Shown: positions 7,564 to 16,065, numbered from the stretch's first letter. The stretch is DNA of 64,000 nucleotides from JACVRW01 sp034664125 (GCA_034664125.1 JAXDIG010000048.1:17327-81326), one strand, 5' to 3'. The notes: generated by a model from the sequence alone, not told the origin. Translations and numbers: made by a program.

Positions 7564-9192
7564 ATGGGTTCTCCTGAACTCAAGCGGTCGCGTGGGCGGA
7601 TAACGCACGCGAAGGCGCTTGCAGCGTGTACCGGGGCGGCGTTGCTTGCCGGCGGTGCGATGGCAGTGGGGGCGATCCCCAGTGCCAACGGAACGATCTC
7701 GGGCTGTTCCAACGACAAGACCGGATCCCTGCGCATCGTCGAGCCGGGTGAGAAGTGCGGGAAGAAGGAAACCCGTATCACCTGGAACGAAAAGGGCGTC
7801 AAGGGCAACACCGGAGCCAAGGGCGCCGACGGCCCGATGGGGCCGGTCGGTCCTACCGGACCGAGTTCGTCCGCCACCAGTCTTACGGGCGGCGACGGTC
7901 CTCAGGGGCCCGCCGGTCCGGAGGGTCCCCAGGGCCCCCAGGGCCCCCAGGGCCCCCAGGGCGTCAAGGGCGACACCGGTGACACCGGTGCGGCCGGCGC
8001 CGATGGAGCCAACGGAGGCCAGGGCGTGCAGGGCGACGCCGGCGTCGCCGGAGCCCAGGGCATGCAGGGCGAGAAGGGCGACAAGGGCGACAAGGGCGAC
8101 ACCGGCGACACCGGGGTGGCCGGGGCCAACGGAACTGATGGGGCCAACGGAGCCGACGGGGCCGATGGCGCTCAGGGCGTGCAGGGTCTTCAGGGCATCG
8201 AGGGCATCCAGGGCATCCAGGGCGTTAAGGGTGACGAGGGCGACAAGGGCGATAAGGGCGACACCGGTGACACCGGTGCGGCCGGCGCCGATGGAGCCGA
8301 CGGAGCCGACGGCGCTGACGGCGCTGATGGAGCCAATGGAGCGGATGGCGCCCAGGGCATCCAGGGCGACAAGGGCGATAAGGGTGACACCGGTGACACC
8401 GGTGCGGCCGGCGCCGATGGAGCCAATGGAGCCGATGGAGCCAACGGAGCCGATGGAGCCAATGGGGCCGATGGAGCCAACGGCACCGATGGTGTCCAGG
8501 GCGACAAGGGCGACCAGGGCGACAAGGGCGACCAGGGCGACAAGGGCGACAAGGGCGACAAGGGCGACAAGGGCGACAAGGGCGACACCGGCGACACTGG
8601 TGAAGCCGGAGCTCAGGGCGCGCAGGGCCTCCAGGGGATCCAGGGGATCCAGGGCGTCAAGGGCGACAAGGGCGACAAGGGCGACACGGGTGCGAGCGGA
8701 GCTACCGGTGAGACCGGTGCCGCCGGCTCGGCCGGCTCGATCGGCTCAGTCGGCCCCGCCGGCCCGATCGGAGCCGCCGGCCCGCAAGGGCCGAAGGGCG
8801 ACAAGGGCGACCAGGGCATCCAGGGCATCCAGGGCGTCAAGGGCGACACCGGTCTGACGGGTCCGGCAGGTCCCGCCGGCGCGGCTGGCCCGACCGGCGC
8901 GATTGGTCCGGCCGGTGCGGCCGGTGCCAATGGTGTCAGTGGGCTCGAGATCGTGACCAACACGAACTCGAGCAACAGCGACAAGGACGACATCATCGCG
9001 AGTTGCCCCTCCGGCAAGACGCTGGTGGGAGGCGGGGCTCACACCTCGAACTCCGACGCCTGGGTCACGAACAGCGGGCCCGGCACAGTGACATCCGGCA
9101 AGGCCACCACATGGGTTGTCGACGCAAAGGAGCGGAACAGCATCGCTCCCAGCTGGACGCTGACGGTCTACGCCATCTGCGCGACCGGCTGA
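7564..9192 (+). CDS. Exported collagen-like protein (Gly-X-Y repeats)
   Basis: A 542-residue protein in four parts. Residues 11-40 hold a basic start and hydrophobic export segment (ALAACTGAALLAGGAMAVGA). Residues 41-77 form a small Cys-containing N-terminal domain (ANGTISGCSN and GEKCGKKETRITWNEKG), common in actinobacterial collagen-like proteins. A short Gly-X-Y run (78-100), a Ser/Thr break, then about 116 consecutive triplets (110-459), rich in GDK, GDT, GAD, GAN and GIQ triplets. Residues 460-542 form a C-terminal domain with two Cys (IIASCPSGKTLVGGG and YAICATG). Bacterial collagen-like regions form trimers by analogy. AAGGAG lies 10 nt before the ATG; a strong terminator follows at 9222-9256. 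Confidence 0.93.
   Translation: MGSPELKRSRGRITHAKALAACTGAALLAGGAMAVGAIPSANGTISGCSNDKTGSLRIVEPGEKCGKKETRITWNEKGVKGNTGAKGADGPMGPVGPTGPSSSATSLTGGDGPQGPAGPEGPQGPQGPQGPQGVKGDTGDTGAAGADGANGGQGVQGDAGVAGAQGMQGEKGDKGDKGDTGDTGVAGANGTDGANGADGADGAQGVQGLQGIEGIQGIQGVKGDEGDKGDKGDTGDTGAAGADGADGADGADGADGANGADGAQGIQGDKGDKGDTGDTGAAGADGANGADGANGADGANGADGANGTDGVQGDKGDQGDKGDQGDKGDKGDKGDKGDKGDTGDTGEAGAQGAQGLQGIQGIQGVKGDKGDKGDTGASGATGETGAAGSAGSIGSVGPAGPIGAAGPQGPKGDKGDQGIQGIQGVKGDTGLTGPAGPAGAAGPTGAIGPAGAAGANGVSGLEIVTNTNSSNSDKDDIIASCPSGKTLVGGGAHTSNSDAWVTNSGPGTVTSGKATTWVVDAKERNSIAPSWTLTVYAICATG
7972..8424 (+). repeat. Three identical 39-bp repeats inside the collagen region
   Basis: The same 39 bases occur at 7972-8010, 8260-8298 and 8386-8424, coding DTGDTGAAGADGA each time. 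Identity at the DNA level, not only the protein level, indicates recent duplication or gene conversion within the Gly-X-Y tract. Confidence 0.8.
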
Positions 9193-9221
9193 TCAAGCTG
9201 CAGTAACAGACGGAACCCGAG

Positions 9222-9256
9222 CGGGGGGTCGCGCTTTGCGCGGCCCCCCGTTTTTT
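9222..9256 (+). terminator. Strong rho-independent terminator of the collagen-like gene
   Basis: CGGGGGGTCGCGC (9222-9234) pairs with GCGCGGCCCCCCG (9238-9250) around TTT, and six T residues follow at 9251-9256. This is the clearest intrinsic terminator in the window. Confidence 0.9.
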
Positions 9257-9277
9257 CTAAGGCGCTTGGGGGCGCCG

Positions 9278-9700
9278 CTAGGCGGGCGTCACGCTGCGGA
9301 TCCGCCAGCGTCCGCTCTGCTTGACCAGGAACACCGTGGAGGTGTTCCCGTTCGCCTCCTTGACGGTGGCGGTGGCGTTCACGTCGTCCGGGACGTCGAC
9401 GTTCCGGACCTCGATCTTCGTCTCCGGAGAGAACAGCTTGTCCTTGACCTCGGCGGCGCAGCTCCCGCTGGCCGAGTTTTTCGTGACGGAGTTGGAGAGC
9501 TTGGGCGTGAAGATCTGGTTGCAGATGCGCTCGCCGTCGCCCTCGCGGCTGGCCACCTGCAGGTCGGACATCACCTGCTCGACGGCGTCCTGATCGGAAT
9601 TGCCCCCGCCGTCGCCTCCAAGGCCGCAGCCGCCCAGCGAAGCGGCCGCCATTGCGAGCACCCCGACGAGTCCGAGCGAGCGTGTTCGCATGCGCTTCAT
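9278..9700 (-). CDS. Putative lipoprotein with NTF2-like fold character
   Basis: A 140-residue protein with a lipoprotein signal: basic MKRMRTR, hydrophobic LGLVGVLAMAAA and lipobox SLGGC with Cys25. The mature part begins with a Gly/Asp linker, then DAVEQVMSDLQVASREGDGE, which resembles the first helices of NTF2-like/DUF4878 lipoproteins, and ends VFLVKQSGRWRIRSVTPA, the usual strand for that fold. Two mature Cys (GERICNQIF and GSCAAEV) may form a disulfide. An alternative start is the Met at residue 4. Function unknown. Confidence 0.75.
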   Translation of the reverse strand: MKRMRTRSLGLVGVLAMAAASLGGCGLGGDGGGNSDQDAVEQVMSDLQVASREGDGERICNQIFTPKLSNSVTKNSASGSCAAEVKDKLFSPETKIEVRNVDVPDDVNATATVKEANGNTSTVFLVKQSGRWRIRSVTPA

Positions 9701-9934
9701 CTGGTTGATTGGGTCGGCTCAGCTCCGCTGAACCTTTAGCCGCGACTGCGGCTGATGCACCTTCGTGTTGCGGTTGGCGCACCGGTCACTCGACTTCGAC
9801 CTGCTCGACGCGGACATCGAATGGAACACCCGAAATGCGGATCGCCATCGATGGACGGTCAGCAACGAAGGCCGTGCGGATCGAAACCTACGTGGACCCC
9901 CCACAGCCCTCGAAGCCGTGGGGTTGGGGAGTAA

Positions 9935-10008
9935 TCGGGCTGACTGGATTTGAACCAGCGACCTCTCCGACCCGAACGGAGCGCGCTACCAAACTGCGCC
10001 ACAGCCCG
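9935..10008 (-). tRNA. tRNA-Pro (anticodon CGG)
   Basis: The minus strand folds as a full cloverleaf: acceptor CGGGCTG/CAGCCCG, D-arm GCGC/GCGC, anticodon stem CTCCG/CGGAG with loop TTCGGGT giving anticodon CGG, a 5-nt variable loop, T-arm GCTGG/CCAGT with loop TTCAAAT, and discriminator A at 9935. C1-G72 is the expected first pair for tRNA-Pro. CCA is not encoded (TTA follows). A TACCCT box lies 11 nt upstream of the 5' end. Between here and 9700 the DNA shows only a weak hairpin (ccccac/gtgggg, 9900-9924) and no gene. Confidence 0.97.
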
Positions 10009-10019
10009 AAGCAGCGCCT

Positions 10020-10039
10020 AGGGTAGCCGTTGGCATACT
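10020..10039. promoter_or_regulatory. Divergent promoters of tRNA-Pro and the sugar dehydrogenase gene
   Basis: Minus-strand TACCCT (10020-10025) sits 11 nt before the tRNA 5' end; plus-strand CATACT (10034-10039) sits 8 nt before the GTG at 10048. No ribosome-binding site precedes that GTG. Confidence 0.45.
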
Positions 10040-10047
10040 GAGGCTGC

Positions 10048-11274
10048 GTGAGCGTGTGCCGTTCGATGCTGGCCCTGGGCCTAGTTCTTGCGACCCTCGC
10101 GGGCTGCGACTCAGGCGATGGCGACAAGACGCGTGCCGAGCCGGCCGGTGGGCAGGCCGGTGGGCAGCAGCCCACCACCGCCGGCGAAACCGGGAGCGCC
10201 GCCCGCGGCGCCCCGGTGCGCCTGCTCCGCCTGGGCCGCTTCGACACCCCGACCTTCCTGGCCGCCCCGCGCGGCGACCGGCGCCGCTTCGTGGTTCAGC
10301 GCGGGGGCACGATCGTGATCGTTCGCGGGCGCCGGCAGCTCGACCAGCCGTTCCTCGACATCTCGGGCGACGTCTCGACGGATGGTGAGGGCGGGCTGCT
10401 GTCGATGGCCTTCGCGCCCGACTACAGGCGCTCCGGGCGCTTCTACGTCTACTACACGGACCGCCAGGGCTACCTCCAGATCGACCAGTTCTCGCGCTCG
10501 GGCGACCCCGACCGCGCCGACCCCGGCTCCCGCCGCTCGGTGATCCGCGTCCCCCACGTTCGCCCGAACCACAAGGGCGGCCAGCTCCAGTTCGGACCCG
10601 ACGGCATGCTCTACGCCGGCTTCGGCGACGGCGGGGCGGCCGGCGATCCCGACGAGAACGCGCAGAACCTCGGGCGCATCCTGGGCAAGCTGATCAGGAT
10701 CGACCCGCGCCCCGGCGGCGGCTACCGCGTGCCGGCCTCGAACCCGTTCGTGGGCCGCAGCGGCGCCCGCGGCGAGATCTACGCCTACGGACTGCGCAAC
10801 CCCTACCGCTTCTCGTTCGACCGCAGCCGCGGGTCGCTCACCATCGGCGACGTCGGCCAGGACGAGGTGGAGGAGATCGACTACGTGCCCGGGCGCAGCG
10901 GCGGCCGCCAGCCGGTCGGCGGCTACAACTTCGGCTGGGACGTGTTCGAGGGGCGCGACCGCTACGAGCCCGGCAGCGCGCCCGGGGCCGTGCCGCCGGT
11001 GATCGCGCACCGCCAGAGCACCGGCTTCTGCTCGATCATCGGCGGCTACGTGATCCGCGACCGGTCCCTGCGCGGGACCGGCTACAGCGGCCGCTACGTG
11101 TACGGCGACCTCTGCCGACCCGACCTGTGGCTGGCCTCCCTGAAGCGCCCGCGGGCGTCCACGCGCCCCTCCGGTCTGCGGGTTTCGAACCTGGTGTCCT
11201 TCGGCGAGGACGGTCTGGGCAGGGTCTACGCTGTGTCGATCGATGGGCCGATCTACCGGATAGGACGCGGGTGA
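10048..11274 (+). CDS. PQQ-dependent sugar dehydrogenase-like lipoprotein
   Basis: A 408-residue soluble glucose/sorbosone dehydrogenase family protein (six-bladed beta-propeller using PQQ and calcium in characterised members). The first residues form a lipoprotein signal with lipobox LAGC (Cys20), so the enzyme is probably anchored outside the membrane. Family marks: GEGGLLSMAFAPDY, YVYYTD, PNHKGGQLQFGPDGMLYAGF, GDGGAAGDP, YAYGLRNPYRFSFD, IGDVGQDEVEEIDY, YNFGWDVFEG and YVYGDLC. PQQ biosynthesis genes are absent from the window. Its stop overlaps the next GTG (GTGA), so the pair is translationally coupled. Confidence 0.92.
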   Translation: MSVCRSMLALGLVLATLAGCDSGDGDKTRAEPAGGQAGGQQPTTAGETGSAARGAPVRLLRLGRFDTPTFLAAPRGDRRRFVVQRGGTIVIVRGRRQLDQPFLDISGDVSTDGEGGLLSMAFAPDYRRSGRFYVYYTDRQGYLQIDQFSRSGDPDRADPGSRRSVIRVPHVRPNHKGGQLQFGPDGMLYAGFGDGGAAGDPDENAQNLGRILGKLIRIDPRPGGGYRVPASNPFVGRSGARGEIYAYGLRNPYRFSFDRSRGSLTIGDVGQDEVEEIDYVPGRSGGRQPVGGYNFGWDVFEGRDRYEPGSAPGAVPPVIAHRQSTGFCSIIGGYVIRDRSLRGTGYSGRYVYGDLCRPDLWLASLKRPRASTRPSGLRVSNLVSFGEDGLGRVYAVSIDGPIYRIGRG

Positions 11275-11894
11275 GGCGACGCGCCGCACTGGTGGCGCTG
11301 GCCGCCGCGCTGGCGCTCGTCGGCGCGGCCTCGGCGCAGGCCGCCACGCTAGCGGTGGCCGGCTCGAGGAGCTGCTATCGCACCGGCGACGCGCTGATCC
11401 TCACCGGGTCCGGCTTCACCCCCGGCGCTCCCGTCAACATCACGCTCGAGGGCAAGGACCTCGGCAACCTCACTGCCGACGCCGCCGGGAACGTCAGCTC
11501 GCCGCTCGGCATCCGCGCGCTGAAGGGCGTCAGCAGGCGCACCCTGGTCGCCACCGACGCCGCCAACCCGGCCAACGTAGCGACCGCCCAGTTCCTCGGA
11601 TCGGCCCTGGCCGTGAGGATCCGGCCGCTCAACGGCGCCGCCGGGCGCAAGCTGCGCATCAAGGCCTGGGGCTTCACGACCGGCAAGCGGCTGTACGCGC
11701 ACGTGCTGCGCCGCGGCTATGAGCGCAACGTCTCGATCGCGAAGCTGAAGGGACCGTGCCGCACCGGCAAGGCCCGCCGGCGGATCCTGCCGGCCTCGCT
11801 GTCCCCGGGCAAGTACACGGTCCAGTTCGACACGAAGCGCCGCTACTCGCGCAAGACCAAGGTCCGGGTGCGCTTCCGCGTCACGGTCGCCTGA
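11271..11894 (+). CDS. Secreted protein with Ig-like/IPT-type repeats, unknown function
   Basis: A 207-residue exported protein. It begins MRRRAALVALAAALALVGA and a signal cleavage is likely after AQA. The mature part has two beta-rich units: one around YRTGDALILTGSGFTPGAPV, resembling the opening of bacterial immunoglobulin-like domains, and one around GRKLRIKAWGFTTGKRLYAH. The C-terminus is basic. The GTG start at 11271 overlaps the stop of the sugar dehydrogenase gene by 4 bp, which decides the start over the longer open frame. Probably cotranscribed with that gene; function not known. Confidence 0.8.
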   Translation: MRRRAALVALAAALALVGAASAQAATLAVAGSRSCYRTGDALILTGSGFTPGAPVNITLEGKDLGNLTADAAGNVSSPLGIRALKGVSRRTLVATDAANPANVATAQFLGSALAVRIRPLNGAAGRKLRIKAWGFTTGKRLYAHVLRRGYERNVSIAKLKGPCRTGKARRRILPASLSPGKYTVQFDTKRRYSRKTKVRVRFRVTVA

Positions 11895-11912
11895 CCGCCC
11901 GGAGGGGCGCGC

Positions 11913-13406
11913 TCAGGCGAGGTTGACCCAGACCGTCTTGTTCTCGAGGTAGGCGTGCAGGCCCTCGCGGCCGTGCTCGCGCCCGACGCCCGAGGCCTTG
12001 AAGCCGCCGAACGGCGCGGCCGGGTCGCCGGCGCTCCAGGTGTTCACCCACACGTCCCCCGCCCGCAGCAGCGCCGCGAGCTTGTGCGCCTTGGCGAGGT
12101 CGCGCGTCCACACGCCCGCGGCCAGGCCGTACTCGGTGTCGTTCGCGCGGCGGGCCACCTCTTCGATCGAGTCGTAGGGGAGCGCCACGAGCACCGGGCC
12201 GAAGATCTCCTCGCGAGCGATCGTGAGGTCGTCGCTGGTCGCGCTGAAGAGGGTCGGCTCGACGAAGTAGCCGTCGCCCTCGCGCGCCGCGCCCCCGGTG
12301 ACGAGCTCGGCCCCCTCGGCCTTGCCCGCCTCGATGTAGCCGCGCACGCGCTCCTCCTGCTCGGCGGAGATCAGCGGTCCCAGCTGCGTCCCCGGGTCCA
12401 GGCCCGGGCCGATCCGGGCGGCGCCGGCGGCCTCGACCAGGCCGGCGAGCACGTCGTCGTACTGGTCTGAGTGCACGAACAGCCGTGAGCCCGCGTTGCA
12501 GGCCTGGCCGGTGTTGTAGTAGATCGCCTGGTAGGCGCCCTTGATCGCCACGTCGAGGTCGGCGTCCGGCAGGATGATGTTGGGCGACTTGCCGCCCAGC
12601 TCGAGCGTGACGCGCTTGAGCGCCCGCCCCGCCTTGGCGCCGATCTCGCGCCCCACCACGGTCGAGCCGGTGAAGGCGATCTTGTCGACGTCCTCGTGGT
12701 CCACCAGCGCCGCGCCCGTCTCGCCGTCGCCGGTGATCACGTTGAGGACCCCCTCGGGGAGGCCCGCCTCGAGCGCGAGCTCGCCCAGGCGCAGCGCCGT
12801 CAGGGGCGTCTGCTCCGCGGGCTTCAGCACGATCGTGCAGCCCGCCGCCAGCGCCGGGGCGATCTTCCAGGCCGCCATCAGCAGCGGGAAGTTCCAGGGG
12901 ATGATCTGCCCGCACACGCCGACCGGCTCCTTGCGCGTGTAGCAGTGCATGTTCGGCTGGGCCACCGGCAGCGTCTCCCCGGCGATCTTGGTGGGCCAGC
13001 CGGCGAAGTAGCGCAGGTGCTCGGCGGCGAGCGCCACGTCCACCCGCTTGGCGAGCTTGACCGGCTTGCCGTTGTCGAGCGACTCCAGCTCGGCGAGCTC
13101 GTCGGCGTGATCCTCGAGGGCGTCGGCGAGGCCGAGCATCGCGCGCGTGCGCTTGGCCGCGGCGATGCCGCTCCAGCGGCCGTCGTCGAACGCCGCCCGG
13201 GCCGCGCCCACGGCGCGGTCCACGTCCTCCGCCCCGGCGTGCGGGACCTCGGCGATCGGCCGGCCCGTCGAGGGGTCCAGCGTCTCGAAGGTGCGTCCGT
13301 CGGCAGCATCGGTCCGCTCGCCGCCGATCAGCAGGCGGTGCGGCCCGGCGGCGAAGGAGCGGGCGGCTTCGGAGAGGGCGTCCGGCAGGGCTGAGGCGGT
13401 GGTCAT
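11913..13406 (-). CDS. Aldehyde dehydrogenase (NAD(P)+-dependent)
   Basis: A 497-residue ALDH superfamily enzyme oxidising an aldehyde to its acid. Signature residues are present: general base Glu269 in TLELGGKSPN and nucleophile Cys303 in NTGQACNAGSR, with the cofactor-binding IIPWNFPLLMAAWK and FTGSTVVGR. It most resembles the class 1/2 (betaine or phenylacetaldehyde type) enzymes; the true substrate is open. It follows the alcohol dehydrogenase and hydratase genes on the same strand, 9 nt away, suggesting a stepwise alcohol to aldehyde to acid route. A TAGATT box that includes the hydratase stop codon lies 6 nt before its ATG, so it may also have its own leaderless promoter. Confidence 0.95.
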   Translation of the reverse strand: MTTASALPDALSEAARSFAAGPHRLLIGGERTDAADGRTFETLDPSTGRPIAEVPHAGAEDVDRAVGAARAAFDDGRWSGIAAAKRTRAMLGLADALEDHADELAELESLDNGKPVKLAKRVDVALAAEHLRYFAGWPTKIAGETLPVAQPNMHCYTRKEPVGVCGQIIPWNFPLLMAAWKIAPALAAGCTIVLKPAEQTPLTALRLGELALEAGLPEGVLNVITGDGETGAALVDHEDVDKIAFTGSTVVGREIGAKAGRALKRVTLELGGKSPNIILPDADLDVAIKGAYQAIYYNTGQACNAGSRLFVHSDQYDDVLAGLVEAAGAARIGPGLDPGTQLGPLISAEQEERVRGYIEAGKAEGAELVTGGAAREGDGYFVEPTLFSATSDDLTIAREEIFGPVLVALPYDSIEEVARRANDTEYGLAAGVWTRDLAKAHKLAALLRAGDVWVNTWSAGDPAAPFGGFKASGVGREHGREGLHAYLENKTVWVNLA

Positions 13407-13415
13407 GCCCGAAAT

Positions 13416-14045
13416 CTAGGCGAACAGCAGCTCGACGCCGCCCAGTCCGTCGAGCTCGAGCCGCACACGGTCGCCGGGCCGGGCGACGTGGGGCGGGGCG
13501 AGCACGCCCGTGATGATGCGCTGGCCTCCGACGAGCTCCTCGCCTGCCGCCGCGAGGCGCCGCGCGACCGCGTCGACCATCTCCTCGAGGTGAGCGCCGG
13601 TTTCGGCGGGCGCCATCGCGTGCTCCACCTCGCCGTTTACGAGGATGCGGCCCGGTCCCGGCGCGTCGGTGGCCACCCGGGGCCCGAATGCGACCGCCCT
13701 GTGGAAGATGTTGCCGGCGAGGATCGTCTCCACGTCCTGGTCGAGGTCCGGTGGATCCACGACCTCGAGCGCCGGCAGCAGCGCGACGATCGAGCGAGCG
13801 TCTTCACCCAGCTCGACGGCGACCTCGGATTCGACCACGAGCGGGCCGTCGTCAAGCGACACCTCGGCGCCGTTCTCGAGCAGCCCATCGCTGGTGAGGA
13901 AGCCCGCCACCGGACCGTCGATGCCGAGCTTCTGCTGCGCGGCGGAGACGTTGAAGCCGACCTTCCAGCCGATCGGCTCGGCGCTCTGGGCGAGCATCTC
14001 GCGCCGCCGCACCAGCATGGCCGTGGTGCCGCGTTCCACGCTCAC
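13416..14045 (-). CDS. Hydratase of the fumarylacetoacetase superfamily (MhpD-like)
   Basis: A 209-residue protein related to 2-keto-4-pentenoate hydratase and 4-oxalocrotonate decarboxylase. Recognisable segments are GWKVGFNVSAAQQKLGIDGP, GFLTSDGL, VESEVAVELGED (metal ligands) and AGNIFHRAVAFGP. It is about 50 residues shorter than standard MhpD (about 260), missing the N-terminal helices, so activity should not be assumed. The GTG start at 14045 overlaps the stop of the alcohol dehydrogenase gene as GTGA, giving translational coupling. The context suggests aromatic or alcohol catabolism. Confidence 0.85.
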   Translation of the reverse strand: MSVERGTTAMLVRRREMLAQSAEPIGWKVGFNVSAAQQKLGIDGPVAGFLTSDGLLENGAEVSLDDGPLVVESEVAVELGEDARSIVALLPALEVVDPPDLDQDVETILAGNIFHRAVAFGPRVATDAPGPGRILVNGEVEHAMAPAETGAHLEEMVDAVARRLAAAGEELVGGQRIITGVLAPPHVARPGDRVRLELDGLGGVELLFA

Positions 14046-15076
14046 GGCGTCATCACGATCTTGAGCGCCTCGCGCCGGTCGTACACGGCGTACGCCTCGG
14101 AGGCGTCGGCGAGCGGCATGTGGTGGGTCACGAGCGGGGTGGGGTCGAGCACCCCCGCGGCCATCATCGCGAGCACGCGATCCACGTGCCCGATCACGTT
14201 GGCGTGCCCCGTCTTCAGCGTCAGCGCCTTGATCCAAATCACGCCCATGTGCACCTGGATCCGCTCGGCGTAGACGCCGATCGCGGCGACGGTGCCGGCC
14301 TTGCGCGTGACGCGCGCGGCCAGGTCGAGCGCGTCGGGATGCCCCACGGCGTCGATGGCGGCGTCCACGCCGCGGCCGTCCGTGGCTGCCTTTGCGGCGG
14401 CGCGCGGATCGTCCTCGGTCAAGTGGACCGGCTCCGCGCCGAAGCGGGCGGCGATGTCGAGGCGGTCGGCGACGGTGTCGATGGCGATCACCTTCGCCGC
14501 GCCGGCGGCCTTGGCCGCCTGTACCGCGCACAGGCCGACCGGTCCCAGGCCGATCACGGCGGCGGAGTCGCCGGGGCGGATGCCGGCCTGGTCCACGGCG
14601 TGCCAGCCGGTGCCCATGACGTCGCCGGCGAACAGCGCGGCGTCGTCGGACATGCCCTCGGGCACGCGGCGCAGCGTGAGGTTCGCGTGCGGCACGAGCA
14701 CCTGCTCCGCCTGCGCGCCCTGAAGCGCGCCGAGCGTCTTGCCGTGACCGAAGACGCGCCCCTCGTCGCACTTGTGGAAGTCGCCCCGGCGGCAGAAGAA
14801 GCAGTTGCCGCAGGCCGAGCAGTAGCAGCCCAGCACGCGGTCGCCCTCCGCGACCTCGGTCACCGCGTCGCCGGCCGCCACCACGGTGCCGACGAACTCG
14901 TGGCCGAGTGTGAAGCCGGGCTCGATCTGCACGCGCCCGTGGTAGATGTGCAGGTCCGAGCCGCAGACGCCGGTGGCCTCCACGCGCACGACGGCGTCGT
15001 CGCGCTCGAGCAGCTCAGGCTCCGGCCGCTCCTCGATCCGCACCTCGCCGGGGGCCTGGAAGGTGACCGCTTGCAT
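14042..15076 (-). CDS. Zinc-dependent alcohol dehydrogenase (MDR family)
   Basis: A 344-residue medium-chain dehydrogenase. Catalytic zinc ligands Cys38 (GVCGSDLH) and His59 (TLGHEF) are present, as are four closely spaced Cys for structural zinc (CSACGNCFFCRRGDFHKC), though the spacing differs slightly from the yeast enzyme. The NAD-binding motif is VIGLGPVGLCAVQAAKAAG. Similar proteins are annotated as threonine, sorbitol or glutathione-independent formaldehyde dehydrogenases, so the substrate is unclear. A TAGCGT box lies 9 nt before the ATG. It is the first gene of the operon with the hydratase and aldehyde dehydrogenase. Confidence 0.92.
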   Translation of the reverse strand: MQAVTFQAPGEVRIEERPEPELLERDDAVVRVEATGVCGSDLHIYHGRVQIEPGFTLGHEFVGTVVAAGDAVTEVAEGDRVLGCYCSACGNCFFCRRGDFHKCDEGRVFGHGKTLGALQGAQAEQVLVPHANLTLRRVPEGMSDDAALFAGDVMGTGWHAVDQAGIRPGDSAAVIGLGPVGLCAVQAAKAAGAAKVIAIDTVADRLDIAARFGAEPVHLTEDDPRAAAKAATDGRGVDAAIDAVGHPDALDLAARVTRKAGTVAAIGVYAERIQVHMGVIWIKALTLKTGHANVIGHVDRVLAMMAAGVLDPTPLVTHHMPLADASEAYAVYDRREALKIVMTP

Positions 15077-15275
15077 CGGGGCTGCACGCTAGCTGACTTG
15101 TTTGGCGTTGTCGGTCGCCCCGGGGTTCAACGGAAGCGGTAAGGGGGGTTCCGCCCTCTGCGATTGGCCCAGCAGCGCGGCACGAGCCAGCTGACCGCCA
15201 GGAAAGAAGGGCTGTGCGGCATCTTGTGGCCCGGGCCTCCCTCTATTGCTGCTGTTCGGCGAAGTGAAGCGCCGC

Positions 15276-15296
15276 GCGGCGGATAGATTCCGCCGC
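15276..15296 (+). promoter_or_regulatory. Hairpin containing a -10-like box directly before the thioesterase gene
   Basis: GCGGCGGA (15276-15283) and TCCGCCGC (15289-15296) form a perfect 8-bp inverted repeat whose 5-nt spacer begins TAGAT, so TAGATT (15284-15289) lies at the tip and 8 nt before the GTG at 15298. This could be an operator over a leaderless promoter. The 15077-15275 stretch holds nothing else I can support. Confidence 0.4.
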
Positions 15297-15297
15297 C

Positions 15298-16065
15298 GTG
15301 ACCGGCGCCTTCTTCTCTCGCGATGGCGAGCGCTTCATCCCGACCGAGCTCACACGCGGTCCGTGGGATCCGAAGGCCCAGCACGCGGGGCCGCCGTCGG
15401 CTCTGCTGGGCCGGGCGATCGAGCGCTGCGACCCGCGTCCCGGCATGCGCGTGGGCCGGATCACCTTCGAGATCCTCCGGCCGGTGCCGCTGGCGCCGCT
15501 GACGGTCGAGGCACGCGTGGAGCGCCCGGGCCGCAGCGTGGAGATGCTCGAGGCTGCGCTGGTGGGGCCGGAGGGTGAGCTGATGCGCGCCCGCGGGTGG
15601 CGCGTGCAGGTGGGTGAGGTGGAGCTGGACTCCGCCGAATCGCCGCCGCCCGGCCCCGAGAGCGCCGAGCCGCGTCCGTTCTTCCCCACCGGCGAGGAGG
15701 TCGGCTACCACACGGCGATGGAGTACCGCTTCGTGTCCGGCGGCTTCCTCGAGCCGGGCCCGGCCACGGTCTGGATGCGCATGCGCGGTGCGCTGGTCGA
15801 CGGCGAGCGGCCCACCCCGCTCGAGCGTGTCCTCGTGGCGGCCGACTCCGGGAATGGCGTGAGCGCCGCGCTGGACTGGCGCGACCACCTCTTCATCAAC
15901 ACCGACCTGAGCGTGCACCTGCTGCGCCCGCCGGACGGCGAATGGGTCTGCCTCGACGCCGTGACCTACGTGAACGGGCTGGGCCTCAGCGACACGGCGC
16001 TGTGGGACGAGCACGGGCGCATCGGCCGCGCCGCCCAGACGCTGCTCGTGCGCCCCCGCGCTTGA
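15298..16065 (+). CDS. Acyl-CoA thioesterase family protein (double hotdog)
   Basis: A 255-residue protein with the layout of actinobacterial TesB-like thioesterases: an N-terminal hotdog half (FIPTELTRGPWDPKAQHAGP, then ALLGRAIER) and a C-terminal half with RVLVAADSGNGVSAALDW, FINTDLSVHLLRPP and WVCLDAVTYVNGLGLSDTAL. The family hydrolyses acyl-CoA; the chain length is not predictable here. The GTG start follows a TAGATT box and a hairpin. It precedes three lipid- or alcohol-related genes on the same strand. Confidence 0.85.
   Translation: MTGAFFSRDGERFIPTELTRGPWDPKAQHAGPPSALLGRAIERCDPRPGMRVGRITFEILRPVPLAPLTVEARVERPGRSVEMLEAALVGPEGELMRARGWRVQVGEVELDSAESPPPGPESAEPRPFFPTGEEVGYHTAMEYRFVSGGFLEPGPATVWMRMRGALVDGERPTPLERVLVAADSGNGVSAALDWRDHLFINTDLSVHLLRPPDGEWVCLDAVTYVNGLGLSDTALWDEHGRIGRAAQTLLVRPRA

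Noticed and set aside
7902..8597. Long minus-strand frames rich in SP and AP repeats opposite the collagen gene
   Set aside because: They mirror the Gly-X-Y codon repeats on the other strand and have no start signal or family likeness.
7619..8857. A 412-codon plus-strand frame overlapping the collagen gene in another phase
   Set aside because: Repeat-driven open frame without stops; Arg/Pro-rich low complexity and no ribosome-binding site.
7789..8940. CRISPR-like regularly spaced repeats in the collagen region
   Set aside because: The periodicity is that of Gly-X-Y codons (9-bp based), units are contiguous and in frame, with no unique spacers and no cas genes.
9900..9924. Hairpin ccccac/gtgggg just downstream of the tRNA as an attachment or terminator site
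   Set aside because: Only six pairs with a mismatch, no T-tract, no repeat of the tRNA 3' end and no integrase gene nearby, so an integration site is not supported.
9709..10026. Open frame ending GLTGFEPATSPTRTERATK
   Set aside because: This is the classic false protein read from antisense tRNA sequence; the tRNA-Pro gene (9935-10008) explains it.
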